Origin: G963662905 sp963676725
GTDB lineage: Bacteria > Bacteroidota > Bacteroidia > Bacteroidales > WRLA01
Direction: 5' to 3'
NCBI GenBank assembly: GCA_963676725.1
Contig: OY781463.1
Location: 186,001-250,000, forward strand
Length of the DNA: 64,000 bases
In this document: positions 17,455 through 24,940 of the stretch, in pieces
Layout: every line of letters starts with the position of its first letter
Numbering within the stretch: the first letter of the stretch is position 1
The notes under the pieces: generated by a model
Told to the model about the DNA's origin: nothing
Databases searched by the model: none
What the model saw: only the letters and a program-made list of their open reading frames with translations
Position numbers and translations under genes: made by a program

Positions 17455-17894
17455 AAAATATATATGTCCGCGCGCCACTTTTGTCTATCTATATTTCACC
17501 ATCTTGTCTTTTCGACTGAGGTCATTTTTCTTAGTTACAGTGTTTTATATTCTTTTTGATATAGAACACTCGTTAAATTACAAGCATAAGCCGAGGGAGA
17601 AATCTAAAACAACATTCATTGAAATATACTGAATTTCATTGCTTAGCCTAAGTACTCAATTGAACACCTCATAAAATATATATGTCCGCGCGCCACTTTT
17701 GTCTATCTATATTTCACCATCTTGTCTTTTCGACTGAGGTCATTTTTCTTAGTTACAGTGTTTTATATTCTTTTTGATACATAACACTCGTTAAATTACA
17801 AACATAAGATGACCGAGGGAGAAATCTAAAACAACATTCATAGAAATATACTGAATTTCATTGCTCAGCCTAAGTACTCAATTGTACACCTCAT
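17233..17894. repeat. Three tandem ~222-bp repeats
   Basis: Units at 17233-17454 (222 bp), 17455-17672 (218 bp, lacking atga) and 17673-17894 (222 bp) are almost identical, differing by a few substitutions. Each unit equals the right arm of the palindrome above plus its loop edge. Each starts aaaatatatatgtccgcgcg and ends caattgaacacctcat. The array stops 25 bp before the dinB stop codon. Confidence 0.95.
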
Positions 17895-17918
17895 TAGATG
17901 TATCTGTGATTGTGCTCC

Positions 17919-18989
17919 TTAGTCCCAATCCAAATCTAATTCTAATTGCCTAGAGCAGGCTCTGCTTTCAAACTGAAAATTCGACATTGTAGCGCCAAGA
18001 AGCCTAAGTCCGCGTTCTTTTATTTGTGTATCGGGGAGGAGATTCATCATACAGGCAAACATTTCCTTCTCTGTAAATGGCTGATTGTGCGTATAACTTT
18101 TTGTAATGGTGCTAAAATCTGCAAAGCGAAGTTTTAAAGTAATGGTTTTCCCTGATTTTTGCTTTAAAACACAACGCTTCCACATGATGGTGATAACTTC
18201 TGTCAGTTTTTCTTTAACAATTTCAATATCATAAAGATCTGTTTCATAGGTCCGCTCTGCTCCAATCGATTTGCGCTCCCGAAATGGAAGCACGGGACGT
18301 TCATCAATGCCCCGCACTGCATTATAAAAGTATGTTCCTGCTTTTCCGAAATGCTGTATCAATTCTTGTAATGAAAATTGTTTTAATTGATGGCCTTTGA
18401 AGATGCCCAATTGGTGCATTTTTTGTTCTGTTTTCTTGCCAATTCCAAAAAACAAACCGATAGCAAGTTCGTCTAAAAAGTTTTCTGCTTCTTCAGGCTT
18501 TATCAGAAAAAAGCCATTTGGCTTGTTCATATCTGAGGCAATTTTTGCCAAGAATTTATTATAGGAAACTCCGGCAGAGGCAATTAAGTTCTCTTTTTCT
18601 TGAATTTCTTTCTTTATCTCCATCGCAATTAAAGATGCAGATGCCGGTCCTTTCTTTGGGTGAGTTACATCTAAATAGGCCTCATCCAATGATAATGGCT
18701 CTACTAAATCAGTATACTCATGAAAAATATCTTGGATGCTCTTCGATATTTCTCTATAAACATCGAAGCGATGGGGAGTTACAATTAGATGTGGACATTT
18801 CTGTAAGGCGATGGACATTGGCATGGCAGAATAAACGCCGTATTTGCGCGCTTCATAACTGGCGGCAGCAACAACAGAGCGAGGCCCTCTATGACCTACA
18901 ACTAAGGCTTTCCCCGAATATTCAGGAAAATCCCTCTGCTCTACTGAAGCAAAAAACGAATCCATATCAATGTGGATGATTTTTCTCAT
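17919..18989 (-). CDS. dinB: DNA polymerase IV (Y-family)
   Basis: Error-prone translesion polymerase. The 356 residues show the palm acidic residues in HIDMDSFFASVEQRD (Asp8, Asp10) and SLDEAYLDVTH (Asp102, Glu103), a helix-hairpin-helix thumb (LAIGLFFGIGKKTEQKMHQLG), and the little finger domain (GAERTYETDL). The C-terminal tail RQLELDLDWD looks like a beta-clamp binding peptide of the QLxLxL type. The start ATG begins MRKIIHIDMD as in the family. It sits between the 222-bp repeat array (downstream) and an intergenic gap of 400 bp. No SOS-box-like operator was recognised. Confidence 0.95.
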   Translation of the reverse strand: MRKIIHIDMDSFFASVEQRDFPEYSGKALVVGHRGPRSVVAAASYEARKYGVYSAMPMSIALQKCPHLIVTPHRFDVYREISKSIQDIFHEYTDLVEPLSLDEAYLDVTHPKKGPASASLIAMEIKKEIQEKENLIASAGVSYNKFLAKIASDMNKPNGFFLIKPEEAENFLDELAIGLFFGIGKKTEQKMHQLGIFKGHQLKQFSLQELIQHFGKAGTYFYNAVRGIDERPVLPFRERKSIGAERTYETDLYDIEIVKEKLTEVITIMWKRCVLKQKSGKTITLKLRFADFSTITKSYTHNQPFTEKEMFACMMNLLPDTQIKERGLRLLGATMSNFQFESRACSRQLELDLDWD

Positions 18990-19265
18990 TTAGCTGTTTA
19001 TAAGATCAAATGTGTTATAAAGTGTTGATTTTGGCGATTTTTATGATTTGATTCAATTGCCAATGAATAATTTGTACATATAATTTCCTTGATAAAGATA
19101 CATCCTTTAATAACGAGCTTGCAGGGGGATTTGTTTTTTCTTGTGGAATGAAAAGGGTCTCATTATTCAGGCTCGCTTATTAATTCATAAAATAAGAGGG
19201 CTTTATCCCCAAAAAAATTCTAAACCTGAAAAGCACGTCATTCGCATATTGCTCTCGAAAATATT

Positions 19266-19273
19266 TATATTTG
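19266..19273 (+). promoter_or_regulatory. Candidate -7 element for the DUF418 operon
   Basis: TATATTTG, 116 nt upstream of the ATG at 19390, in the 400-bp gap between dinB and the DUF418 gene. The rest of that gap (18990-19265, 19274-19389) shows no ORF, hairpin terminator or repeat that I can support. Confidence 0.45.
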
Positions 19274-19389
19274 CTTTCCTGTTAAAATATTGGAAATGGA
19301 TTAGGAATGACAAAGAATAAAGGATAATTAGCATTAAAATACCGACAGTTCAATTTGTCGCAGTGATTAATAACATACCACCAACAACG

Positions 19390-20586
19390 ATGAAAAGCAT
19401 TCTACAACCAACAAAGCCCAAAGACAGAATAGTTCAAATTGATATACTCAGAGGTTTTGCCCTTTTTGGGGTTTTGTTCGTAAATGTCTTTGGCTATAAT
19501 TCTTCATTTTTCGATTTTGGAGGGTTTAATGGAGGTTTTACTGATTCCCTGAACAGCGGGGTCTATCATTTTATGATTAATTATGCCGCCGACAAATTTA
19601 TTGGCCTGTTTTCTTTTCTTTTTGGGATTGGTTTTGCAATCATGTATTTGAAATATAAAAGCGATGAACAGCGTTTTTTTCGTTTGTACGCACGTCGTTT
19701 GCTTATTCTGATGCTCATTGGAATTGTTCATATCATTTTTTTCTGGGCAGGTGATATTTTGCTTATTTATGGTCTTCTTGGAATGCTTTTGCTATTGGTC
19801 AGAAAATTACCTTCTTCATTATTGTTGATTATCAGTGTGTTTCTGTATATTTTTCCTGTTGTTTATATTGCTTTATATGTTGTATTCCCTTTTCTTCCCG
19901 ATGCCTTGAGTTCCGCAAGTGATATCACAATGGCACAGGTCATAGAGATTTATTCGAAAGGTTCAATTTCTGAGGTTTTTACGCTTCGGTTGAGCGAGTA
20001 TTTTGCCATGAGAAACCTCAATATTCTCTACTATATGCCAAAAATTTTATCCCTCTTTATTCTTGGCTTTTTGTTTTATAAGCATGAGGTTTTAAGGAAA
20101 ATCAATCAATCCAAAGTCAAGTATTTTATTTGGGGAATAATTTTGCTCTGCAGCGGAATCCTGATCAATATTTTTACTGTAGATTTGGTGAATAGTATTA
20201 CTGGAGGCCTACCAAATCCATATGATAGTGCTTTATATACGGCTGTATTTGAATTCGTCAATGTCATCTTATCAATGTCTTATCTGTTCATTATTCTCTT
20301 TTTGTCTTCAAATTCGGTCTTTCAGAAAATCCTGAATCCGCTTCAATATGCCGGACGCATGAGTCTTACAAATTATCTGGCCGATTCTGTCGTTTTTTCA
20401 ATACTCATGTATTCCTATGGTTTTGGCCGTTTTGGTAGTTTTGAGCTTTGGCAGCTTATAATTTTTGCCATAGTATTCTTTGCTATTCAAATCATGATCA
20501 GTAAAATTATATTACAGCATTTTCGCTATGGGCCGATGGAGTGGCTTTGGAGAAAAGGGACTTATGCGGGAAAATGGAATGGATAA
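19390..20586 (+). CDS. DUF418 family multi-pass membrane protein
   Basis: A 398-residue integral membrane protein of the DUF418/YeiB family, proposed but not proven to be transporters or acyl-transfer related. Typical features are the N-terminal RIVQIDILRGFALFGVL, the FSFLFGIGFAIMYLKY segment, about nine hydrophobic segments, and the C-terminal DUF418 motif GRMSLTNYLADSVVFSI...YGPMEWLWRKGTY. A GTG at 19363 would add nine residues; ATG 19390 gives the more usual short cytosolic head. It is followed 25 nt later by a cytosolic protein on the same strand, so they are probably co-transcribed. Confidence 0.9.
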   Translation: MKSILQPTKPKDRIVQIDILRGFALFGVLFVNVFGYNSSFFDFGGFNGGFTDSLNSGVYHFMINYAADKFIGLFSFLFGIGFAIMYLKYKSDEQRFFRLYARRLLILMLIGIVHIIFFWAGDILLIYGLLGMLLLLVRKLPSSLLLIISVFLYIFPVVYIALYVVFPFLPDALSSASDITMAQVIEIYSKGSISEVFTLRLSEYFAMRNLNILYYMPKILSLFILGFLFYKHEVLRKINQSKVKYFIWGIILLCSGILINIFTVDLVNSITGGLPNPYDSALYTAVFEFVNVILSMSYLFIILFLSSNSVFQKILNPLQYAGRMSLTNYLADSVVFSILMYSYGFGRFGSFELWQLIIFAIVFFAIQIMISKIILQHFRYGPMEWLWRKGTYAGKWNG

Positions 20587-20611
20587 TGTGTTTTATTGTT
20601 AAAATAATATT

Positions 20612-21595
20612 ATGTGGTTCAAGAAATTAACCGGGTTTCAGGAAGAGTCTCCTGAGCAGCTGCGTACGAATATTTTTATTGAAGGAGAGTTGATGCATTC
20701 AAGAGTCAATAACAAATCATTTCGCTTTGGTCGTTTGGATATTCCAACATTGGAAGAATTAAGAAAAAGGAATACAGAAAAGAATTCTACAAATGGCAAT
20801 TTGATTCTGTCTGAGACTGTTGGCGATGTACTTTTGCTCCATCTTGAACCGGAGAACAAGCATGCACTTTTTCAGGCTGCTTCTCAGTTCAATTTACTGG
20901 AGATGGTTGGGCCGCATATAACTCCAGAGCAAGGAATTGATATTTACGAACAGGATTTTACACAGGGTCCGGCCTGTGCAATAGCATGTGGTGCAGCTAC
21001 TATTTACCGGAATTATTTTGTGCCCATTCAAGGGAAGTTGGGGCAGGATAGAGACCGGCAGATTGATTGTTTGGAATTATTGGGCAGGGAATTATGGAAA
21101 GAAGGTCTACCGTTATGGGAAATGAGAAATGGCTACGCTTTGCCCGATAAAAGGAATTTGCAAATCATCAATAACAAGCTTCTTAGGATGACAGAGCAGG
21201 AAAGGGAGTATTTAAAAGGCAAGCTCAGAATTGGGCTTCAATGGGATACAGAAGTTACTTTAGAAGATACCGGGCAAATTGTTTCACAGGCCTACTGTTC
21301 TGCTTTGCCTGTTGCCTATTCGGGGATTGATGCCAATCTGTGGGAGCCTTTTGCTCGACTTATATTGGAGGCTTCCTACGAAGCTACACTACATGCAGCC
21401 TCTATAAATCTCAGGAAAAGCAATATTGTCTACCTGACTCTTGTTGGTGGTGGAGCCTTTGGAAATGATCTTCAGTGGATTATGGAATCTATGGTGCATG
21501 CTCTAAATAAATTTAAGCATACACCTTTAGATGTTCGTATTGTGAGTTTTGGTCTTTCAAATCCAAAAATTCAGGATTTGTTGGCTTCTTTCTAG
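20612..21595 (+). CDS. Conserved protein of unknown function, possibly macro-domain-like
   Basis: A 327-residue soluble protein without signal peptide. I do not recognise a named family with certainty. Striking segments are TQGPACAIACGAATIYRNYF (about 117-136), GQDRDRQIDCLELLGREL, WEMRNGYALP, and the C-terminal LTLVGGGAFGNDLQWIMESM. The glycine-rich GGGAFGN loop and the N-terminal GPACAIACGA pattern resemble phosphate-binding loops of macro-domain or ADP-ribose-binding proteins; that link is an inference from pattern only. It follows the DUF418 gene by 25 nt and is followed by a terminator shared with valS. Length and codon use look like those of ordinary neighbours. Confidence 0.7.
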   Translation: MWFKKLTGFQEESPEQLRTNIFIEGELMHSRVNNKSFRFGRLDIPTLEELRKRNTEKNSTNGNLILSETVGDVLLLHLEPENKHALFQAASQFNLLEMVGPHITPEQGIDIYEQDFTQGPACAIACGAATIYRNYFVPIQGKLGQDRDRQIDCLELLGRELWKEGLPLWEMRNGYALPDKRNLQIINNKLLRMTEQEREYLKGKLRIGLQWDTEVTLEDTGQIVSQAYCSALPVAYSGIDANLWEPFARLILEASYEATLHAASINLRKSNIVYLTLVGGGAFGNDLQWIMESMVHALNKFKHTPLDVRIVSFGLSNPKIQDLLASF

Positions 21596-21650
21596 AAGGC
21601 CATATTTGGGTCAAAAATATTTGTGCATTCTCGACGTAAATATTGTCTAT

Positions 21651-21700
21651 GCATTAGAATTTCTCAGTCTAAGTGCTCAATGGAAAACCTCATAATTTAA
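21651..21700. repeat. Decayed copy of the end of the 222-bp repeat unit
   Basis: The block tctcagtctaagtgctcaat followed by ggaaaacctcat matches, with several substitutions, the unit end at 17428-17454 (gcttagcctaagtactcaat, then tgaacacctcat). It shows that the element exists elsewhere in this genome. Confidence 0.6.
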
Positions 21701-21742
21701 ATTAGCGCCCCAACTAATTCCCATACTCATATTCCACCATAA

Positions 21743-21780
21743 AAAAAGCCCGTACTCCTTCATCGGAATGCGGGCTTTTT
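21743..21780. terminator. Bidirectional terminator between 20612-21595 and valS
   Basis: A 10-bp perfect stem AAAAAGCCCG / CGGGCTTTTT (21743-21752 with 21771-21780), with A-run and T-run on its sides; it serves both convergent genes. Confidence 0.88.
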
Positions 21781-21796
21781 AATATTGCTTCAGCGC

Positions 21797-24430
21797 CTAT
21801 TTCATACTAGCTATTTGTTCTTCCAATATTCTGATTCTCTCAATGGCATCGGCTTGTTTTTTGCGTTCCATTTCCACTACTTTTTCTGGGGCATTGTTCA
21901 CAAAACGTTCGTTGCTGAGCTTTTTTTCCACCGATTTTATAAATCCTCGGGTGTATTTCAGCTCTTCATTGAGTTTTTCAAGTTCAGCAGCAAGATCAAC
22001 TTTATCGCCTAATGGCACGAAAAATTCCGTAGCACCAACAACAAAAGTTCCGGCAGCAGCAGGTTTTTCGTCTGTATAGCGGAGCTCCTCAATATTGCAA
22101 AGCTTTATCAGCATATCGTCAAAATAGGTGTCGGCAGTTTCGTTTTGGTTTTTTCGGATATGCAGCTCAATGGGTTCTTTATTGGCGATATTTTTTTGTG
22201 CCCTGATATTCCGCACGCCAATAATCACCTCACGAACTACTTCGAAATTGTCGAGAAGTGCTTTGTTTATGTCATTGGCTTTTGGCATTTCTGCAATCAT
22301 AATACTTTCGTCATCATTGCGCTCGGCAAGCAAATGCCAGATTTCTTCGGTAATAAACGGCATAAACGGATGAAGTACTTTCATCAATTTTTCAAAGAAA
22401 ACAATGGTATGCTTGAGGGTTTCCGGATCGATACCGCTTCCGTAGGGAGGTTTAATCATCTCTAAATACCAAGAGCAAAATTCATCCCAAATGAGTTTAT
22501 AAACACCCATTAATGCATCGCTCATGCGGTATTTTTCGTATTGGCCTTCGATGTCACTGATGGATTGATCGAGTTTGTTTCCGAACCATTCTACTGCAGA
22601 TTTTGCATATTGTGGCATTTCTGCATCTTCTTCAATCTTCCAGCCTTTTACCAGCCTAAGGGCATTCCAGATTTTATTGCTGAAATTCCGTCCTTGTTCG
22701 CAAAGGCTTTCATCAAAGGGAAGGTCGTTTCCGGCAGGGGAGGTGAGGAGCATTCCAACACGCACACCATCTGCACCATATTGTTCCATTAATTTTATCG
22801 GATCGGGGCTATTGCCAAGTGATTTCGACATTTTGCGCCCCAGCTTATCGCGTACAATTCCGGTAAGGTATACGTTTTTAAATGGAATTTCTTTGCGGTA
22901 TTCCAATCCCGCCATTATCATTCGAGCCACCCAGAAAAACAGGATTTCAGGGGCTGTTACCAAATCATTGGTGGGGTAATAATAGTTTATTTCTTCATTA
23001 TCAGGATGACGAATGCCATCAAAAACGCTTATGGGCCATAACCACGATGAAAACCATGTGTCGAGTACGTCATCGTCTTGTTTCAGATCCGCTTCCTGCA
23101 ATTCGGGACGATTGAATTCGGTACGGGCTTTTTGCAGCGCTTCTTCAATTGATTTTGCAACCACCATATCGCCCTCGGGCAAATAATAAACCGGAATGCG
23201 CTGTCCCCACCACAATTGGCGCGAAATACACCAATCGCGCACATTTTCCATCCAATGGCGATAAATATTTTTGAATTTTGGTGGATGGAACTGCACAGTA
23301 TCATTCATAACGACATCCAGCGCAGGCTTTGCCATTTCTTCCATTTTCAGGAACCATTGCATCGAAAGCTTGGGCTCAATTACGGCATCGGTACGCTCCG
23401 AAAAGCCAACCTTATTGGTATAATCTTCTACTTTTACAAGATAGCCTTGTTCTTTCAGGTCTTTGGAAATCTCTTCACGTACATCGAAACGGTCTTTGCC
23501 AATGTACAATCCGGCTGCCTCGCTTAAAGTGCCATCATTATTGAAAATATCGATGCTTTGGAGCTTATGCTTAAAGCCAATTTCATAATCGTTGATGTCG
23601 TGGGCAGGGGTGATTTTCAGGCAGCCTGTACCAAATTCCCTATCCACATATTCATCGAGGATAATGGGAACGCTGCGGTTGATCAATGGAACAATTACTC
23701 GTTTTCCGTGCAAATTTGTATAGCGCTCATCTTCCGGATGGATGCAAACCGCAGTATCACCCAGAATTGTTTCCGGACGGGTTGTGGCGATTGTAACCCA
23801 TTCGTCTTTTGTGCCTTCCACCTGATAGCGCAGATAATATAATTTTGATTGCAGTTCGCGGTGGATTACTTCTTCGTCGGAAAGGGCAGTAAGAGCCGAA
23901 GGGTCCCAGTTGACCATGCGTACTCCACGGTAGATTAATCCTTTTTGATAAAGATTTATAAATGTGTCAATTACTGAGTCGTAGAGTGCTTCATCCATGG
24001 TAAAGCGTGTGCGGTCCCAATCGCAGGAAGCACCCAATTTCTTAAGTTGCTCGAGTATGATACCGCCATGTTTTTCTTTCCATTCCCAAGCGTGCTCCAT
24101 AAATGCATCACGGCTAAGGTTTTTTTTGTCGATGCCGTCTTGTTTCAGCTTGTTTACTACTTTGGCTTCTGTGGCAATGGAAGCATGATCTGTACCGGGA
24201 ACCCAAAGGGCATTAAATCCCATCATGCGGGCACGTCGTACTAAAATATCCTGAATTGTATTGTTGAGCATATGGCCCATATGCAGCACACCAGTTACGT
24301 TTGGTGGCGGAATAACCACTGTATAAGCCGGGCGCTCATCGGGCTGTGATTTAAAATATCCTTTCTTCATCCAGTGGGCGTACCACTTGTCCTCGGTCTG
24401 TCCGGGAGTGTATTTGGGAGCAATATCCAT
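21797..24430 (-). CDS. valS: Valyl-tRNA synthetase
   Basis: Class I synthetase charging tRNA-Val, with editing of mischarged threonine. About 877 residues from the ATG at 24430 (MDIAPKYTPGQTEDKWY). It has the HIGH-equivalent PPNVTGVLHMGHML, an editing domain with TTRPETILGDTAV, and the KMSKSLGNSPDPI loop. The DWCISRQLWWGQRIPVYY region is present. The C-terminal arm is a coiled coil (LAAELEKLNEELKYTRGF...). A TTG at 24457 could start the frame earlier but lies inside a TATTTTTG -7 box, so the ATG is preferred. It is transcribed as a single gene, ending in the shared terminator. Confidence 0.97.
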   Translation of the reverse strand: MDIAPKYTPGQTEDKWYAHWMKKGYFKSQPDERPAYTVVIPPPNVTGVLHMGHMLNNTIQDILVRRARMMGFNALWVPGTDHASIATEAKVVNKLKQDGIDKKNLSRDAFMEHAWEWKEKHGGIILEQLKKLGASCDWDRTRFTMDEALYDSVIDTFINLYQKGLIYRGVRMVNWDPSALTALSDEEVIHRELQSKLYYLRYQVEGTKDEWVTIATTRPETILGDTAVCIHPEDERYTNLHGKRVIVPLINRSVPIILDEYVDREFGTGCLKITPAHDINDYEIGFKHKLQSIDIFNNDGTLSEAAGLYIGKDRFDVREEISKDLKEQGYLVKVEDYTNKVGFSERTDAVIEPKLSMQWFLKMEEMAKPALDVVMNDTVQFHPPKFKNIYRHWMENVRDWCISRQLWWGQRIPVYYLPEGDMVVAKSIEEALQKARTEFNRPELQEADLKQDDDVLDTWFSSWLWPISVFDGIRHPDNEEINYYYPTNDLVTAPEILFFWVARMIMAGLEYRKEIPFKNVYLTGIVRDKLGRKMSKSLGNSPDPIKLMEQYGADGVRVGMLLTSPAGNDLPFDESLCEQGRNFSNKIWNALRLVKGWKIEEDAEMPQYAKSAVEWFGNKLDQSISDIEGQYEKYRMSDALMGVYKLIWDEFCSWYLEMIKPPYGSGIDPETLKHTIVFFEKLMKVLHPFMPFITEEIWHLLAERNDDESIMIAEMPKANDINKALLDNFEVVREVIIGVRNIRAQKNIANKEPIELHIRKNQNETADTYFDDMLIKLCNIEELRYTDEKPAAAGTFVVGATEFFVPLGDKVDLAAELEKLNEELKYTRGFIKSVEKKLSNERFVNNAPEKVVEMERKKQADAIERIRILEEQIASMK

Positions 24431-24454
24431 GTGTGCATTTTTTTTAATCGCCTG

Positions 24455-24462
24455 CAAAAATA
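24455..24462 (-). promoter_or_regulatory. Candidate -7 element for valS
   Basis: Minus strand TATTTTTG, 25 nt before the valS ATG. It also decides the start codon, since the alternative TTG at 24457 lies inside it. Confidence 0.5.
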
Positions 24463-24618
24463 GAAACTTATTGGGATAAAGCCTTTAATGATGGGCTACT
24501 AAATTTTTTGTCTTGAGGGATAGCCTGAAAAAATGCCCCACAATTTGTAAAACAGAGAAGCCTGGCATGATGGATCGCACGAATTTGAGCAAATTAGAGG
24601 CGATGGGGAAGAAATAAT

Positions 24619-24849
24619 CACGGATCGCATGGAAATAGGTGCGAATCGCAAAGAAACTGCATCTGATCGTAAAGAAATTAAGGCGATCTGCATGGAAATG
24701 ACCACGGATCGCATGGAAATTGACGCGGATCACAAAGAAATGACCACGGATCGTAAAGAAATTGCCTCGGAGCGCTTAAATATTGCAGCGGATTGCATAG
24801 AAACGCACAGGGAACGAAAGGAAATAAGAACGGACTGCATAGAAATACC
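24619..24849. repeat. Eleven 21-bp degenerate tandem repeats (minisatellite)
   Basis: Eleven consecutive units of 21 bp with consensus close to cacggatcgcaaagaaattgc. On the plus strand they are open in the frame of the FUSC gene and would read heptads such as DRKEIAA. On the minus strand they are open too (FHAIRxx). Further decayed units reach back to about 24560. The open frames follow from the 21-bp period and are not evidence of translation. Confidence 0.8.
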
Positions 24850-24940
24850 TATTGGTTATACATTCAGTTGGAAGTTTTTATTTAACAAAAATAGTATCTT
24901 TATCCCTTTTACTTGCAGCACTCTTAATAATCAGGTTAGT

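Noticed and set aside
17233..17894. CRISPR or rRNA-type repeat array
   Set aside because: The units abut with no spacers, and the element is clearly the arm of a palindrome.
24629..24940. N-terminal extension of the FUSC protein
   Set aside because: The extension consists mostly of a 21-bp minisatellite open on both strands; the ATG at 24941 gives a normal family start after a possible -7 box.
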